Source: Moanibacter sp964542645
GTDB taxonomy: Bacteria > Verrucomicrobiota > Verrucomicrobiia > Opitutales > UBA2987
Length of the DNA: 64,000 nt
Assembly (NCBI GenBank): GCA_964542645.1
Contig: CAZIUG010000008.1
Span: 62,001 to 126,000, forward strand
Reading direction: 5' to 3'
In this document: positions 16,051 through 24,941 of the stretch, piece after piece
Position numbering within the stretch: the first letter of the stretch is position 1
Layout of the letters: each line of letters begins with the position of its first letter
Notes under the pieces: model-generated
The model's input: only the letters and a program-made list of their open reading frames with translations
Databases searched by the model: none
Told to the model about the DNA's origin: nothing
Made by a program: the position numbers and the translations under genes

Positions 16051-17667
16051 CTAAATAGCCGCAGCGTGACGGCCCGCTTCTGGATCGCCAGCAACGCAGT
16101 AAAATCCGTCTGAGGAATTAGAGTAGAGCATCACGGGCGTTGCAATAGGTCCTATCCGCGCTTCAATCTCATGACCGCGAAGCGCTAGATCTTTTCCAAC
16201 CTCCTTGGCCAGACCCTCGCTAACAGCTAGTGAACCGGACCTGATGAAAGTTCGGCCTCGATCCGGGTTAGGATCAAAGGAATCTTCATGATGGTCGGTA
16301 GCAAAACGAGGCTCTCGCACAGCTTCCGCGGGTTCCATACCGAATTCTATAAAATCAAGAAGCAAATTTAGAGTTGCCTGATCTTGCAAATCCCCCCCCG
16401 CTACACTGATCGCTAGGACAGGAGACTTATCCTTGAGCACCAAAGTTGGAGTTAGGGTAATACGCGGACGTTTGCCAGGAGCAATACAGTTAGGATGCCC
16501 AGGTGTGGTATTTAGGCTTCGCAAGCGATTACCGTAGCTGATGCCAGCCCGGCCAGTTCCCCCATCATTGTAAACATTGGCACTCGGCGTTGCGGAAACC
16601 ACGTTTCCCCACCGGTCAGCAACAACACAGGTAGTGGTTCCCCCCTCTCCAGGACGGAATTGACCTGGGCCCTTTAATGCTTTTATCCGATAGGGATCTC
16701 CTGGTCTAGCCTCGTGGGAGACTTCTTGCATATCAATTAGGGTTCGACGGATTTTAGTATAATCATCCGAAAGCAACTCTCTAAGCGGAACATCAACAAA
16801 ATTTGGGTCCCCGTAGTACTCATCACGGTCGGCCATCGCTAATTTGATAGCCTCAATTACTACGTGTACATAGTCTGCTGAAAGATATCCCATCTGCTTC
16901 AAATCGAATCCTTCCAACAGGCGAAGAGCCTGGCACAAGTACGGGCCCTGAGTCCAAGGGCCACACTTGTAGACAGTAAAGCCTTTGTAATTGATCGAAA
17001 CAGGCTCCTCAATCAACGTCTTGTGAGCCGCGAGATCTTCCCGGGAGAGAAACCCTCCTTTCTCAGCATAAAATGCTTCGAGATCTTCTGCAATATCGTT
17101 GCGCTCAGGATTTCGACCATAAAATCTATCTGTTGCTGCCTGCAGACGTTCTTCTCTTGAACCCCGAGCCAGATTCTCTTCTTCCACCATTCGACGAAGC
17201 GTAACCGCAAGATTTGGATGCCAAACCTCACTGCCTGAGTCGAGTAAGGCCAATGTTGGCGAGACTATGTCCTCGAACGACCTGGTTCCATAGCGCTGCA
17301 GAAGGGTCACGCAAAGATCAACGACTGAAGGAACTGGAGCCATCTTAATATCCCCATAAGGAATCCCGTTCTTCATGTACCAATCGATAGCATCCCGAGA
17401 GAGAGGCGCTCCCCCCTGGCCCGAGAGGGATTTTACCTCCCTCGTTTTTACATCAAAGATCAAGACTGGAACCTCTCCACCAATAGAACATTGGCCATGA
17501 TCCGTTACATTAAGGGCTAGGATAACACCCGCCGCAGCATCCGCTGCATTCCCTCCTCCTTGCAAGATCTCTATACCAGCCGCAACTGCTTCAGCAGCAC
17601 CCGCAGCAACTGCTCCCTCTTTCCCCTTGGCATTCCATCCGATCGATTGAACTTTTGTTGCTTCCAT
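16051..17667 (-). CDS. ggt: Gamma-glutamyltransferase family protein
   Basis: A 538-residue Ntn-hydrolase. The N-terminal part (GGNAADAAAGVILALNVTDHGQCSIGGE) is the classical large-subunit start, and the self-cleavage/nucleophile threonine is near T344 in GEGGTTTCVVAD, followed by small-subunit features RITLTPTLVLKDK and AVAGGD. It should cut or transfer gamma-glutamyl groups from glutathione-like peptides after autoprocessing. No signal peptide is visible, unlike the periplasmic E. coli enzyme, so it belongs with the cytosolic GGT-like or cephalosporin-acylase-like members. Together with the M19 dipeptidases it could complete glutathione-type peptide breakdown (inference). Confidence 0.92.
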   Translation of the reverse strand: MEATKVQSIGWNAKGKEGAVAAGAAEAVAAGIEILQGGGNAADAAAGVILALNVTDHGQCSIGGEVPVLIFDVKTREVKSLSGQGGAPLSRDAIDWYMKNGIPYGDIKMAPVPSVVDLCVTLLQRYGTRSFEDIVSPTLALLDSGSEVWHPNLAVTLRRMVEEENLARGSREERLQAATDRFYGRNPERNDIAEDLEAFYAEKGGFLSREDLAAHKTLIEEPVSINYKGFTVYKCGPWTQGPYLCQALRLLEGFDLKQMGYLSADYVHVVIEAIKLAMADRDEYYGDPNFVDVPLRELLSDDYTKIRRTLIDMQEVSHEARPGDPYRIKALKGPGQFRPGEGGTTTCVVADRWGNVVSATPSANVYNDGGTGRAGISYGNRLRSLNTTPGHPNCIAPGKRPRITLTPTLVLKDKSPVLAISVAGGDLQDQATLNLLLDFIEFGMEPAEAVREPRFATDHHEDSFDPNPDRGRTFIRSGSLAVSEGLAKEVGKDLALRGHEIEARIGPIATPVMLYSNSSDGFYCVAGDPEAGRHAAAI

Positions 17668-17704
17668 GATTAAAACCCACGTTTAAGACTTCTACCAAAC
17701 AGAG

Positions 17705-17728
17705 CCTGTCTATGTTTGTTCAGACAGG
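17705..17728. repeat. 7-bp inverted repeat upstream of ggt
   Basis: CCTGTCT and AGACAGG separated by 10 bases, 38 bases upstream of the ggt start codon. It could be an operator or a leader hairpin; no regulator is known. Confidence 0.3.
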
Positions 17729-17940
17729 TTACTGCAGAGGATGATGAAACTGAATTCTAAAAAAGGGCTACTCAAAAATGTCCAAAATGAAAATTAGATG
17801 GAGTCTTGAACAAGATCAAAAATGATCATAGCACCATTTTTAGCAATTTCAGGATTCCGCAAAACATAAATCGTTTTGATTCTGATATTCAAATTCATCT
17901 TCTTGAAAGGTGTCTGTTGGCTTCAGTATCCAGAAAACCC

Positions 17941-18396
17941 CTAGAATTTTTTATTCTTCGTATCTATGAACAACGTAACGGGACCATCGTTAAAAGCTTC
18001 GATTTCCATCACAGCGCCGAATTTACCCGAACGGATTGGCCTCTGTAAATTTCCCTCTAATTTCGTGAGGAATGACTCATAAAGGGGAATAGCTAATTCC
18101 GGACCAGCAGCTCGATTGAATGAGGGACGGGTTCCTTTCCTGAGATTTCCGAAGAGTGTAAACTGACTGATCACGAGCACTTCTCCATCGCAGTCAGATA
18201 CTGAACAATTCATCAGCCCATGATTATCCGGAAAGATTCTTATCGAAGGAATCTTAGTGCTGAGCCATTTAACATCCTCCATCGTATCCAACTGATGGAT
18301 CCCTACAAAAACGAGCATTCCTGGGCCAATGCTCCCGCCTTTCTCACCAGCTATGCTTACCGATGCTTTATGTACCCTCTGGATGACGGCTCTCAT
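17941..18396 (-). CDS. dtd: D-aminoacyl-tRNA deacylase
   Basis: A 151-residue Dtd with both signature motifs: SQFTL at 77-81 and GPVT at 138-141 (here DGPVT). It removes D-amino acids, and glycine from tRNA-Ala, after mischarging, using the cross-subunit Gly-cisPro dipeptide at the active site, so it works as a homodimer. It starts MRAVIQRV as in nearly all members and has normal length. It follows, 127 bases downstream, the epimerase-like gene on the same strand and may share its transcript. Confidence 0.96.
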   Translation of the reverse strand: MRAVIQRVHKASVSIAGEKGGSIGPGMLVFVGIHQLDTMEDVKWLSTKIPSIRIFPDNHGLMNCSVSDCDGEVLVISQFTLFGNLRKGTRPSFNRAAGPELAIPLYESFLTKLEGNLQRPIRSGKFGAVMEIEAFNDGPVTLFIDTKNKKF

Positions 18397-18523
18397 AACT
18401 GCTTATACCAGAGATTCAACACTGACAAAGGACCTCGATCTCCAAATTCGGATATCTATTATCCATCATTAATTTTAAAATTAATAATAGTCCAGTTACA
18501 GATTCTTTCTCTCTGCTCACTTA

Positions 18524-19432
18524 TCAATAATCTCCCCTGGGTTTCTGAAGGATGTGTGTCAACGCATCCAGAAGTGTCGGATGCCGAAACTTATAACCTT
18601 TCTCAATCAGCACATTAGGACTAGCAGAAACATCGGAAAGAAGGGTCTCCCGACCCATTTCCCCTAACAGGCATCGAATCAATGTAGCCGGTATTTTAAA
18701 AAAACATGGGCGATTCAACACTTTTGATAAAGTCATACTGAAAAATCGATTATTAATCTGGTCTGGGGCAATAGTATTTACTGGACCTTGGACCCTCATG
18801 TCCGAGATGCAATGGTCGACTATCCCTAAGACGTCCTCTAGAGAGATCCAAGAAACCGCCTGCTTTCCATCACCAATCGGACCACCTAAACCCATTCTAA
18901 ACGCCGGCAGCATCTTTCTTAATACTCCTCCGCTACTTCCCAGGACGAGACCGAGTCTCAGGGTAACCACACGAATACCTGCCTTACATGCCGAATTTGT
19001 GGCAGCCTCCCACCTCATGCAGACGTTAGCTAGGAATCCACTTCCATAAGAATCCGCTTCTGTGTGGACATCACTACCTAACCCCGAATAGCAACTGATT
19101 CCCGATGCAGATATTAAAACATCGGGAGGGTGCTCCATCTGTGCAATCTTTTCACAGAGCAGTTTGGTTCCTCTTTCCCGACTCTCAAGGATTCGCCGTT
19201 TCCTCCTGACGGTCCAATATCCAGACCCGATGTTTTCCCCAGCCAGGTGAACCACAACATCCAGGCCATCTAACTTGGAGATGTCTAAAATCCCCTGCTC
19301 GTTATTCCAGTATATATCTTGGGGTCGGGATGGTGAACGAGTCAGCCGATAGACCACGTCACCGCGTCTTTCAAAAAACCGCACCAACTCTGCGCCTATA
19401 AACCCCCTCGCGCCCGATACTAGGATTCTCAC
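18524..19432 (-). CDS. TIGR01777 family NAD-dependent epimerase/dehydratase-like protein
   Basis: A 302-residue atypical extended SDR. The Rossmann motif GARGFIG is at residues 7-13, then VYRLTRS, VHLAGENI and SASGISCYSG where a classical YxxxK is displaced. The C-terminal DUF1731 region (MLPAFRMGLGGPIGDGKQAVSWISLEDV, then DVSASPNVLIEKGYKFRHPTL) is diagnostic of the YfcH/SulA-like family. The biochemical role of this widespread family is not settled; members are often near cell-division or stress genes. ATG at 19432 begins directly with MRILVSGA, so the start is secure. Confidence 0.9.
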   Translation of the reverse strand: MRILVSGARGFIGAELVRFFERRGDVVYRLTRSPSRPQDIYWNNEQGILDISKLDGLDVVVHLAGENIGSGYWTVRRKRRILESRERGTKLLCEKIAQMEHPPDVLISASGISCYSGLGSDVHTEADSYGSGFLANVCMRWEAATNSACKAGIRVVTLRLGLVLGSSGGVLRKMLPAFRMGLGGPIGDGKQAVSWISLEDVLGIVDHCISDMRVQGPVNTIAPDQINNRFFSMTLSKVLNRPCFFKIPATLIRCLLGEMGRETLLSDVSASPNVLIEKGYKFRHPTLLDALTHILQKPRGDY

Positions 19433-19706
19433 TAATTCCTAACTCCTACCATCTGACTCTGTCGGGCAGACAGAAAGCACTGAGAGTTCCAAACCCGTAT
19501 CATAACAATCGTCTCCAGAGGTCGTAAGATCATCCGATTTGTCTGCCAACGATTGATTAAGAAACTCGTAAATGAATCACAAACCTATGGAAAATTTAGT
19601 TCTGCCTAGGACTGACTAGGGTGTTTGCTATTCCTAGTTTAAACAAGGTTCAACATAGGTTTCATTCGTCTATTTTGACTATTACCGATTAAAAAATGTA
19701 GCTGAA

Positions 19707-20780
19707 TCAGCGCCATCCCCGCGACTTTGAAAGAGCAATCATAAGGAGAAAAAAAGGCGCCCCAAAGATAGCGGTAACGATGCCAATGGGAAATTCATCC
19801 GGTGCGAGAACCCACCTGCAAAAGAAATCAGTCGATATTATCAAGAAAGCTCCGGTGAGAGCACTCCCTGGGATTAAGAGACGGTTGTCGGGCCCAAGAA
19901 TGAGCCTGGTAAGATGAGGAATGACAAGACCGACAAATCCAATGATTCCACAGACTGAAACAATAGCACCGACCATGGATGAACACAAAAAAATGACCGT
20001 GGTTTTAGTTCTTTGAGCATTGATCCCTAAGTGATTTGCTTCCGATTCTCCGAGGAGAAAAGCATTAAGAGACAAGGCGAGAGACGGAAAGAAAAGGAGA
20101 GGGATAACAACCAAGGGAACCACAGCAATAAGGCTATCCCAGGTAGCATTACTTAGACTGCCAAGAGACCAGAAAGTGAACTCCCTAAGCTCCTGATTAT
20201 CGGAACAAAATATAATAAACCCGATAAAAGCAGCAGCAAGTGCGTTTACTGCTATACCCGATAGAAGCATAGTGAGGACAACGCTCCTACCGTCCGTTTT
20301 GGAGATCTGGTAGACAAGATAGGTAACTCCAACCCCTCCCCCAAATGAGAAGAGCGGTAATGAGAAAGATCCAAAACTACCGAACACCCATCCTAAAACC
20401 GAATCGCGAAGTACAATAACGCTGACCGCTCCCATTGCTGCACCTGCCGAAATACCGATCAGAGAAGGCTCCGCCAGAGGATTTCGAAACAGTCCCTGCA
20501 TACCAACTCCGGCTACTGCAAGACCTGCCCCGACCATAATCCCGAGGATTATGCGAGGCAACCGAATAGACCAAAGTACAGACCACAAAACCGACTCCCC
20601 ATGGGGTGAATAGTTCACTCCCTGCAGTTCCCACCCAACCTTCGAAGAGAAAAGAGCAAAAATCTGTAGTAAGTTTATGCTAATCTGCCCATAGATAAAG
20701 GACACTAAGACCATAACCATCAGGAGCAGCGCCATCCCCACCAAAAAGAGACGCTTGTGGTCTTGTTGAACCAGAAGCAT
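19707..20780 (-). CDS. hmuU: FecCD-family ABC transporter permease (haemin/siderophore/B12)
   Basis: A 357-residue inner-membrane permease with about ten hydrophobic segments. RLPRIILGIMVGAGLAVAGVGMQG-type text near residues 72-95, then NPLAEPSLIGISAGAA and SGIAVNAL, are hallmark FecCD positions; IGFVGLVIPHLTRL is the ATPase-coupling loop. The family imports haem, Fe-siderophores or cobalamin with a periplasmic binding protein and an HmuV/BtuD-like ATPase. The only candidate ATPase here is at 13.5 kb, with five unrelated genes between. It lies 30 bases downstream of infA, same strand, an odd operon position for a transporter gene. Confidence 0.9.
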   Translation of the reverse strand: MLLVQQDHKRLFLVGMALLLMVMVLVSFIYGQISINLLQIFALFSSKVGWELQGVNYSPHGESVLWSVLWSIRLPRIILGIMVGAGLAVAGVGMQGLFRNPLAEPSLIGISAGAAMGAVSVIVLRDSVLGWVFGSFGSFSLPLFSFGGGVGVTYLVYQISKTDGRSVVLTMLLSGIAVNALAAAFIGFIIFCSDNQELREFTFWSLGSLSNATWDSLIAVVPLVVIPLLFFPSLALSLNAFLLGESEANHLGINAQRTKTTVIFLCSSMVGAIVSVCGIIGFVGLVIPHLTRLILGPDNRLLIPGSALTGAFLIISTDFFCRWVLAPDEFPIGIVTAIFGAPFFLLMIALSKSRGWR

Positions 20781-20810
20781 TATGAGGAATTCGGGTTAAC
20801 AGCTTGGGGC

Positions 20811-21086
20811 CTATCTCCGCTTCCGTGGTCCGTAGCTGCGAATAGGGGCGTTCCGTGCCGACTGAGCATTTCTCAGTCGGTAAGTTATCCTAGCTTTATC
20901 TAGGTCGTATGGGCTCATCTCCATCTTAACGACGTCACCCACGGTGATCCTGATAAAATTCTTTCGGAGTTTTCCTGAAATATGGGCAAGAACTTGATGC
21001 CCATTCTGAAGTTCAACACGAAACATCGTTCCAGGCAGCACAGCAACGATTTTCCCTTCGATCTCTACTGAACCCTCACCCGCCAT
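20811..21086 (-). CDS. infA: Translation initiation factor IF-1 with C-terminal extension
   Basis: A 91-residue IF-1. Residues 1-72 match the S1/OB fold closely (GTMFRVELQNGHQVLAHISGKLRKNFIRITVGD, SPYDLDKARITYRLR), the part that blocks the A site of the 30S subunit. IF-1 is normally 71-73 residues; here a basic tail of about 19 residues follows (NAQSARNAPIRSYGPRKRR). There is no stop or frame anomaly, so the tail looks genuine. It is first in a pair with the FecCD permease and divergent from tadA by 133 bases. The start MAGEGSVE is typical; no clear ribosome site. Confidence 0.96.
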   Translation of the reverse strand: MAGEGSVEIEGKIVAVLPGTMFRVELQNGHQVLAHISGKLRKNFIRITVGDVVKMEMSPYDLDKARITYRLRNAQSARNAPIRSYGPRKRR

Positions 21087-21219
21087 ATAAACTGAAACTC
21101 AGCATAGAAGCCATATTGCCTGCGCAAAGGAATTTTTCAATCATTATTTTGGTTTGCGAGAAGCTTAGAAGATCAGTAAGGTTACGCTTCACCAGCAAAT
21201 CCTGGCTACTCGGAAACTA

Positions 21220-21750
21220 ATGAACAAGAATTATAACAAAGGGTTGCATAATGCGCCCTGTCCTTTTGGCAAATTCTTTCCCTCTGAACTTAACAGAGAT
21301 GATCTGTACTATATGCAGTTAGCCTACAACGAGGCAATCGACGCGTGGAATGAAAACAACGTACCGGTTGGTGCCGTTGTTGCACTGAACGGAACAGTCA
21401 TTGCCTCAGATCATAATCGGGTCGATTCAATGAGAGACCCGACAGCTCATGCAGAAATTCTTGCGATCAACAAGGCAAGTCAACATTTTGGAGATTGGCG
21501 CCTTATTGATTCCAGCCTTTACGTCACAAAAGAGCCTTGTCCGATGTGTGCTGGCGCCGCAATCATGTCACGCATTCGGCGGGTTGTCTTTGCCGTTTCC
21601 GACCCAAAAATGGGCTGTCTCGGTGGAGCTATCAATCTGAACAGTCTTCCTGATTCTAATCACCGTGTCAAAATCTCATCCGGTGTACTTGAAAAACACT
21701 GCCGTGTACTCCTTCAGTCCTTTTTCAAGAAGGTGCGGATCAAGGAATAA
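21220..21750 (+). CDS. tadA: tRNA-specific adenosine deaminase
   Basis: A 176-residue zinc deaminase converting A34 to inosine in tRNA-Arg(ACG). Motifs are H77-A-E79 (catalytic Glu, zinc His) and P106-C107-P-M-C110. The late ALGGA-like element is CLGGAINLN. An N-terminal extension of about 30 residues before YYMQLAYNEA is not part of the domain; a later start at ATG 21313 would remove it and give about 145 residues, the more usual TadA length. I keep the longer form because the frame is open and GGAAA precedes ATG 21220. It is probably co-directional with the superoxide dismutase gene. Confidence 0.94.
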   Translation: MNKNYNKGLHNAPCPFGKFFPSELNRDDLYYMQLAYNEAIDAWNENNVPVGAVVALNGTVIASDHNRVDSMRDPTAHAEILAINKASQHFGDWRLIDSSLYVTKEPCPMCAGAAIMSRIRRVVFAVSDPKMGCLGGAINLNSLPDSNHRVKISSGVLEKHCRVLLQSFFKKVRIKE

Positions 21751-21872
21751 GAAGCTGGCAGGGAGTCCCCATTCTCCCTCCTATTCCTTGACGTGGAGCA
21801 AAAACAACTCTTTGATGATCGGCCTCAGACTAAGAATTTCTAAAAGGATTAACCACCAAAGGGACATAGAAA

Positions 21873-22487
21873 ATGGCATATCAATTACCGAGCCTAGACT
21901 ACGCGAATAACGCCTTGGAACCACACATCGATGCGCGCACGATGGAAATCCACCATACCAAGCACCATAACACTTATATCACCAATCTAAATAATGCACT
22001 TTCCGGAGCAAACCATGATGCTCCCGATTGCATAAACGCTCTTATCTCCAGCCTTGATTCGGTACCGGAAAGTATCCGTACGGCTGTACGCAATAATGGC
22101 GGTGGGCATTCCAACCACTCCTTTTTTTGGAAAATCCTGTCGCCTAACGGAGGATCTCCATCGGGTTCTTTGGCAGCTGCAATCGATTCTGAACTAGGTG
22201 GTCTAGCAGCTTTGAAGGAAACATTCGCAAATGCAGGAGCTACGCGGTTTGGGAGCGGCTGGGCCTGGCTGATTGTCAATGCAAACGGTAACCTCGAAGT
22301 AACCTCAACACCAAACCAGGACAGTCCTTTAATGGACGGATCTGGTACTCCAGTTATAGGGTTGGACGTTTGGGAACACGCCTACTATCTCAACTATCAA
22401 AACCGCCGCCCTGATTACATCGCAGCATTTTGGAATGTCGTTAATTGGGAGCAAGCGGAAGCAAACTATATAGGGGCCAAAGGTTAA
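21873..22487 (+). CDS. sodA: Superoxide dismutase, manganese type
   Basis: A 204-residue Fe/Mn SOD. Metal ligands are H27, H82, D165 and H169 (DVWEHAYY). GGGHSNHSFFW and the second-sphere glutamine at Q149 (TPNQDSPL), supplied from the C-terminal domain, are features of Mn- rather than Fe-preferring enzymes. There is no signal peptide, so it is cytosolic. It detoxifies superoxide and indicates an oxygen-exposed life style. AAGGATTAACC... upstream contains a weak ribosome site. It stands 90 bases before ffh on the same strand. Confidence 0.96.
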   Translation: MAYQLPSLDYANNALEPHIDARTMEIHHTKHHNTYITNLNNALSGANHDAPDCINALISSLDSVPESIRTAVRNNGGGHSNHSFFWKILSPNGGSPSGSLAAAIDSELGGLAALKETFANAGATRFGSGWAWLIVNANGNLEVTSTPNQDSPLMDGSGTPVIGLDVWEHAYYLNYQNRRPDYIAAFWNVVNWEQAEANYIGAKG

Positions 22488-22577
22488 TCCCTTGTCCTCT
22501 TAAAAAGTGACAAAGCGTGGCGTGAACCGTATTTCTTCTCGAATTGGCTCTCAGGTACTTCTCAAAATTGCGGGCTA

Positions 22578-23933
22578 GTGTTTGAGGCTCTCACAGAGAG
22601 GCTTTCCAAGGCGCTGACCAGTCTTCAAGGAGCGGGAAAGCTCACTGAAGAAAATATGGCGGAAACCTTTAAGGAGGTTCGTTCTACCCTCCTTTCGGCC
22701 GACGTTCACATACAGGTTGCCCGAGATTTCATCGACGGTGTACAGAAAAAGTGTACTGGCCAAGAAGTCCTAAGAACTGTCTCTCCCAAGCAGATGGTGG
22801 TGAAAATCATCCAGGATGAATTGGCTCAGCTGCTGGGTGACGGGAATAATGGCCTACTCAATAAACGTCCTATTCGAATCATGCTCGTAGGACTACATGG
22901 AGCCGGAAAGACAACCAGCGCGGTCAAACTAGCCCATCATCTTTCCAGGAAGAAATTCAAGCCTCTCCTCGTCGCCTGCGATGTTCATAGACCTGCAGCT
23001 ATCGATCAATTGCAAACTCTGGGGCAAAGCTCTGGCCATCCTTGCTACGCCGACCGTTCTGCAAACGATCCGGCGGTCATTGCTCGTGGAGCCCTCTCCT
23101 CAGGAAGAGGCCCTCAAATAGACGCATTTCTATTCGATACAGCCGGCCGTTTCCATCTGGACAAAACACTCATTTCTGAACTCATCCGTATCCATCAAGT
23201 CGTCGTTCCCGATGAAGTCCTATTGGTCGCAGATAGCGCTTTGGGACGTGAGTCGGTCAACGTAGCCTCCGCCTTTCATGAAGCTGTTAATTTAACAGGA
23301 ATCATTCTGACAAAATTAGAAGGCGACGCTCGGGGAGGAGCCGCCCTCTCCATGAAAGCCGTCACGGGAGTTCCCATAAAATTCATGGGAACCGGCGAAA
23401 AGGTAGAAGACTTTGATTCCTTTTATCCAGAAAGAATCGCCTCTCGAATCCTGGGGATGGGAGACATAGTATCTCTCGTTGAAAAAGCGCAGGAGACCGT
23501 TGAGCAAGATGAAGCTGTGAAAATGGCGGAGAAGCTTCAGAAAGCGGAATTCAATCTAGAAGATTTTCTTACCCAAATGCAGCAAGTAAAAAAAATGGGG
23601 TCGATTGGGTCAATCGTGGAACTCCTCCCGGGTATGTCGGGGGTCGAATTTGGGAATGAGGAGGAGGACCGTCTCAAACAAACGGAGGCAATCATCTATT
23701 CCATGACTCCATACGAAAGACGAAACCCACGTCTATTAAATGGAAGTCGACGCTTGCGTATCGCCAATGGATCTGGAGTTCAGGTCCGTGATGTCAATGC
23801 CCTTATCAAGCAATTCAACCAGATGCGGAAAATGATGCGAAAGATGAAAGGGAAGAAGGGGAGGAAAATGATGCGAGAGTTTTCAGCGCAGAATGGATCA
23901 AACTATCCTGATTTCAAAAGCCTTGGTAGATGA
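22578..23933 (+). CDS. ffh: Signal recognition particle protein
   Basis: A 451-residue Ffh. N domain 1-95; G domain with GLHGAGKTT (105-113), CDVHRPAAIDQL, DTAGR (187-191) and TKLEGDARGGAAL; M domain from about 300 with the methionine-rich RNA/signal-peptide-binding end (NQMRKMMRKMKGKKGRKMM). It targets nascent membrane proteins with 4.5S RNA and FtsY. GTG at 22578 is the start (MFEALTERLSKAL, universal for Ffh). In G1 the usual GLQGSGKTT is GLHGAGKTT, a mild variant. The 4.5S RNA gene is not in the window. Confidence 0.97.
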   Translation: MFEALTERLSKALTSLQGAGKLTEENMAETFKEVRSTLLSADVHIQVARDFIDGVQKKCTGQEVLRTVSPKQMVVKIIQDELAQLLGDGNNGLLNKRPIRIMLVGLHGAGKTTSAVKLAHHLSRKKFKPLLVACDVHRPAAIDQLQTLGQSSGHPCYADRSANDPAVIARGALSSGRGPQIDAFLFDTAGRFHLDKTLISELIRIHQVVVPDEVLLVADSALGRESVNVASAFHEAVNLTGIILTKLEGDARGGAALSMKAVTGVPIKFMGTGEKVEDFDSFYPERIASRILGMGDIVSLVEKAQETVEQDEAVKMAEKLQKAEFNLEDFLTQMQQVKKMGSIGSIVELLPGMSGVEFGNEEEDRLKQTEAIIYSMTPYERRNPRLLNGSRRLRIANGSGVQVRDVNALIKQFNQMRKMMRKMKGKKGRKMMREFSAQNGSNYPDFKSLGR

Positions 23934-23940
23934 AAAACAT

Positions 23941-24162
23941 ATGGCTGAAGCCTTCGTAAGGAGTTCTTTTCGCACACCACACTCATCCTTTTTCGTTCGA
24001 CGGTTAGAACATATTAGTATAACCATCTGAGCCGTTTCAAACGGCCCCCTCGGGCAACAGTTCGACATCAAAATCCAGGCTCATAGCTTGAACCTTGACC
24101 ATGTGACTCTAGAATTGGAAGTTGAGGATGAAGAATGCAAACTTCGGGAATCGGGACAATAG
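23941..24162 (+). pseudogene. Possible short decayed gene with in-frame TGA
   Basis: Just after ffh, ATG 23941 opens a frame (MAEAFVRSSF...LEHISITI) stopped by TGA at 24028-24030. The same frame then stays open for 43 more codons (AVSNGPLGQQFDIKIQAHSL... VEDEECKLRESGQ) to TAG at 24160. The amphipathic, acidic second part looks protein-like, but I recognise no family. It overlaps the start of the acyltransferase by 28 bases. It may be chance. Confidence 0.25.
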
Positions 24163-24941
24163 GAGAAGAAAATTGTTATACGTCGCCACCGCAACGTTGC
24201 AGTCTTTTTGTGCGGCATTATCCGAGTCTAGTTTTTTATCCGCTATTAGCCCGCTTGATCTTCAAGACATCTGTTTTGGCCAAACAGGGAAGGCTCACAC
24301 AAGAAGCCCTGGTTAGTAGCTGCAGAGCCGTATTTCGCCTCTGCGAATCGGTTCGTATACGGTTTCAAATAGAAAACATCTCCGCCATACGGGATCTCAA
24401 GTCTCCTTGCGTGATCGTCAGTAACCATATGAGTACACTTGAGACTCTTATCTTACCTTATATCCTTAGTCCCAACCTCCAAACAACCTTTGTAATTAAG
24501 GACAGTTTGCTTCGGTACCCTTTCTTTGGATCCATATTGAAAGCTCTAAATCCTATTGCCGTCGGCCGCAGAAATCCGAGAAACGATCTTAAACAGATGC
24601 TAGTTTTCGGTAAGGAGCGTCTTGAAAGTGGCATTTCTTTAGTGGTCTTTCCCCAAACTTCACGACAATCCCACATTGCTCGCGATTCATTTAACTCGAT
24701 AGGAATCAAATTAGGAGAGCGAAACAAAGTCCCTGTTGTCCCTCTTGCTCTAAAAACAGATACTTGGGACCAAGGTAAAATATTGAAAGATATCGGTCGC
24801 ATCCGTCCAGAACGGGAAGTTCGCATGTGCTTCGCAGACCCCATTCTCGTAAAGGACCGAGGCAGAGATAAACACACCGCCATCATCGATTTTATTCTCC
24901 AAAAGCTGAAAGAATGGGAAAGACCAAATGGCAATTATTGA
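24135..24941 (+). CDS. plsC: Lysophospholipid acyltransferase family protein (PlsC-like, HX4E variant)
   Basis: A 268-residue PlsC-domain protein that should acylate a lysophospholipid or related acceptor at the membrane. The active-site block is SNHMSTLET with H98 and E103, so the usual H-X4-D is H-X4-E; block III is FPQTSR (172-177) where the family has FPEGTR. Both changes occur together, suggesting a distinct but functional subfamily. An N-terminal hydrophobic patch (about 31-47) may dip into the membrane. GAGGA 6 bases before ATG 24135 supports this start. The end overlaps the next gene by 14 bases, implying translational coupling. Confidence 0.82.
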   Translation: MQTSGIGTIGEENCYTSPPQRCSLFVRHYPSLVFYPLLARLIFKTSVLAKQGRLTQEALVSSCRAVFRLCESVRIRFQIENISAIRDLKSPCVIVSNHMSTLETLILPYILSPNLQTTFVIKDSLLRYPFFGSILKALNPIAVGRRNPRNDLKQMLVFGKERLESGISLVVFPQTSRQSHIARDSFNSIGIKLGERNKVPVVPLALKTDTWDQGKILKDIGRIRPEREVRMCFADPILVKDRGRDKHTAIIDFILQKLKEWERPNGNY

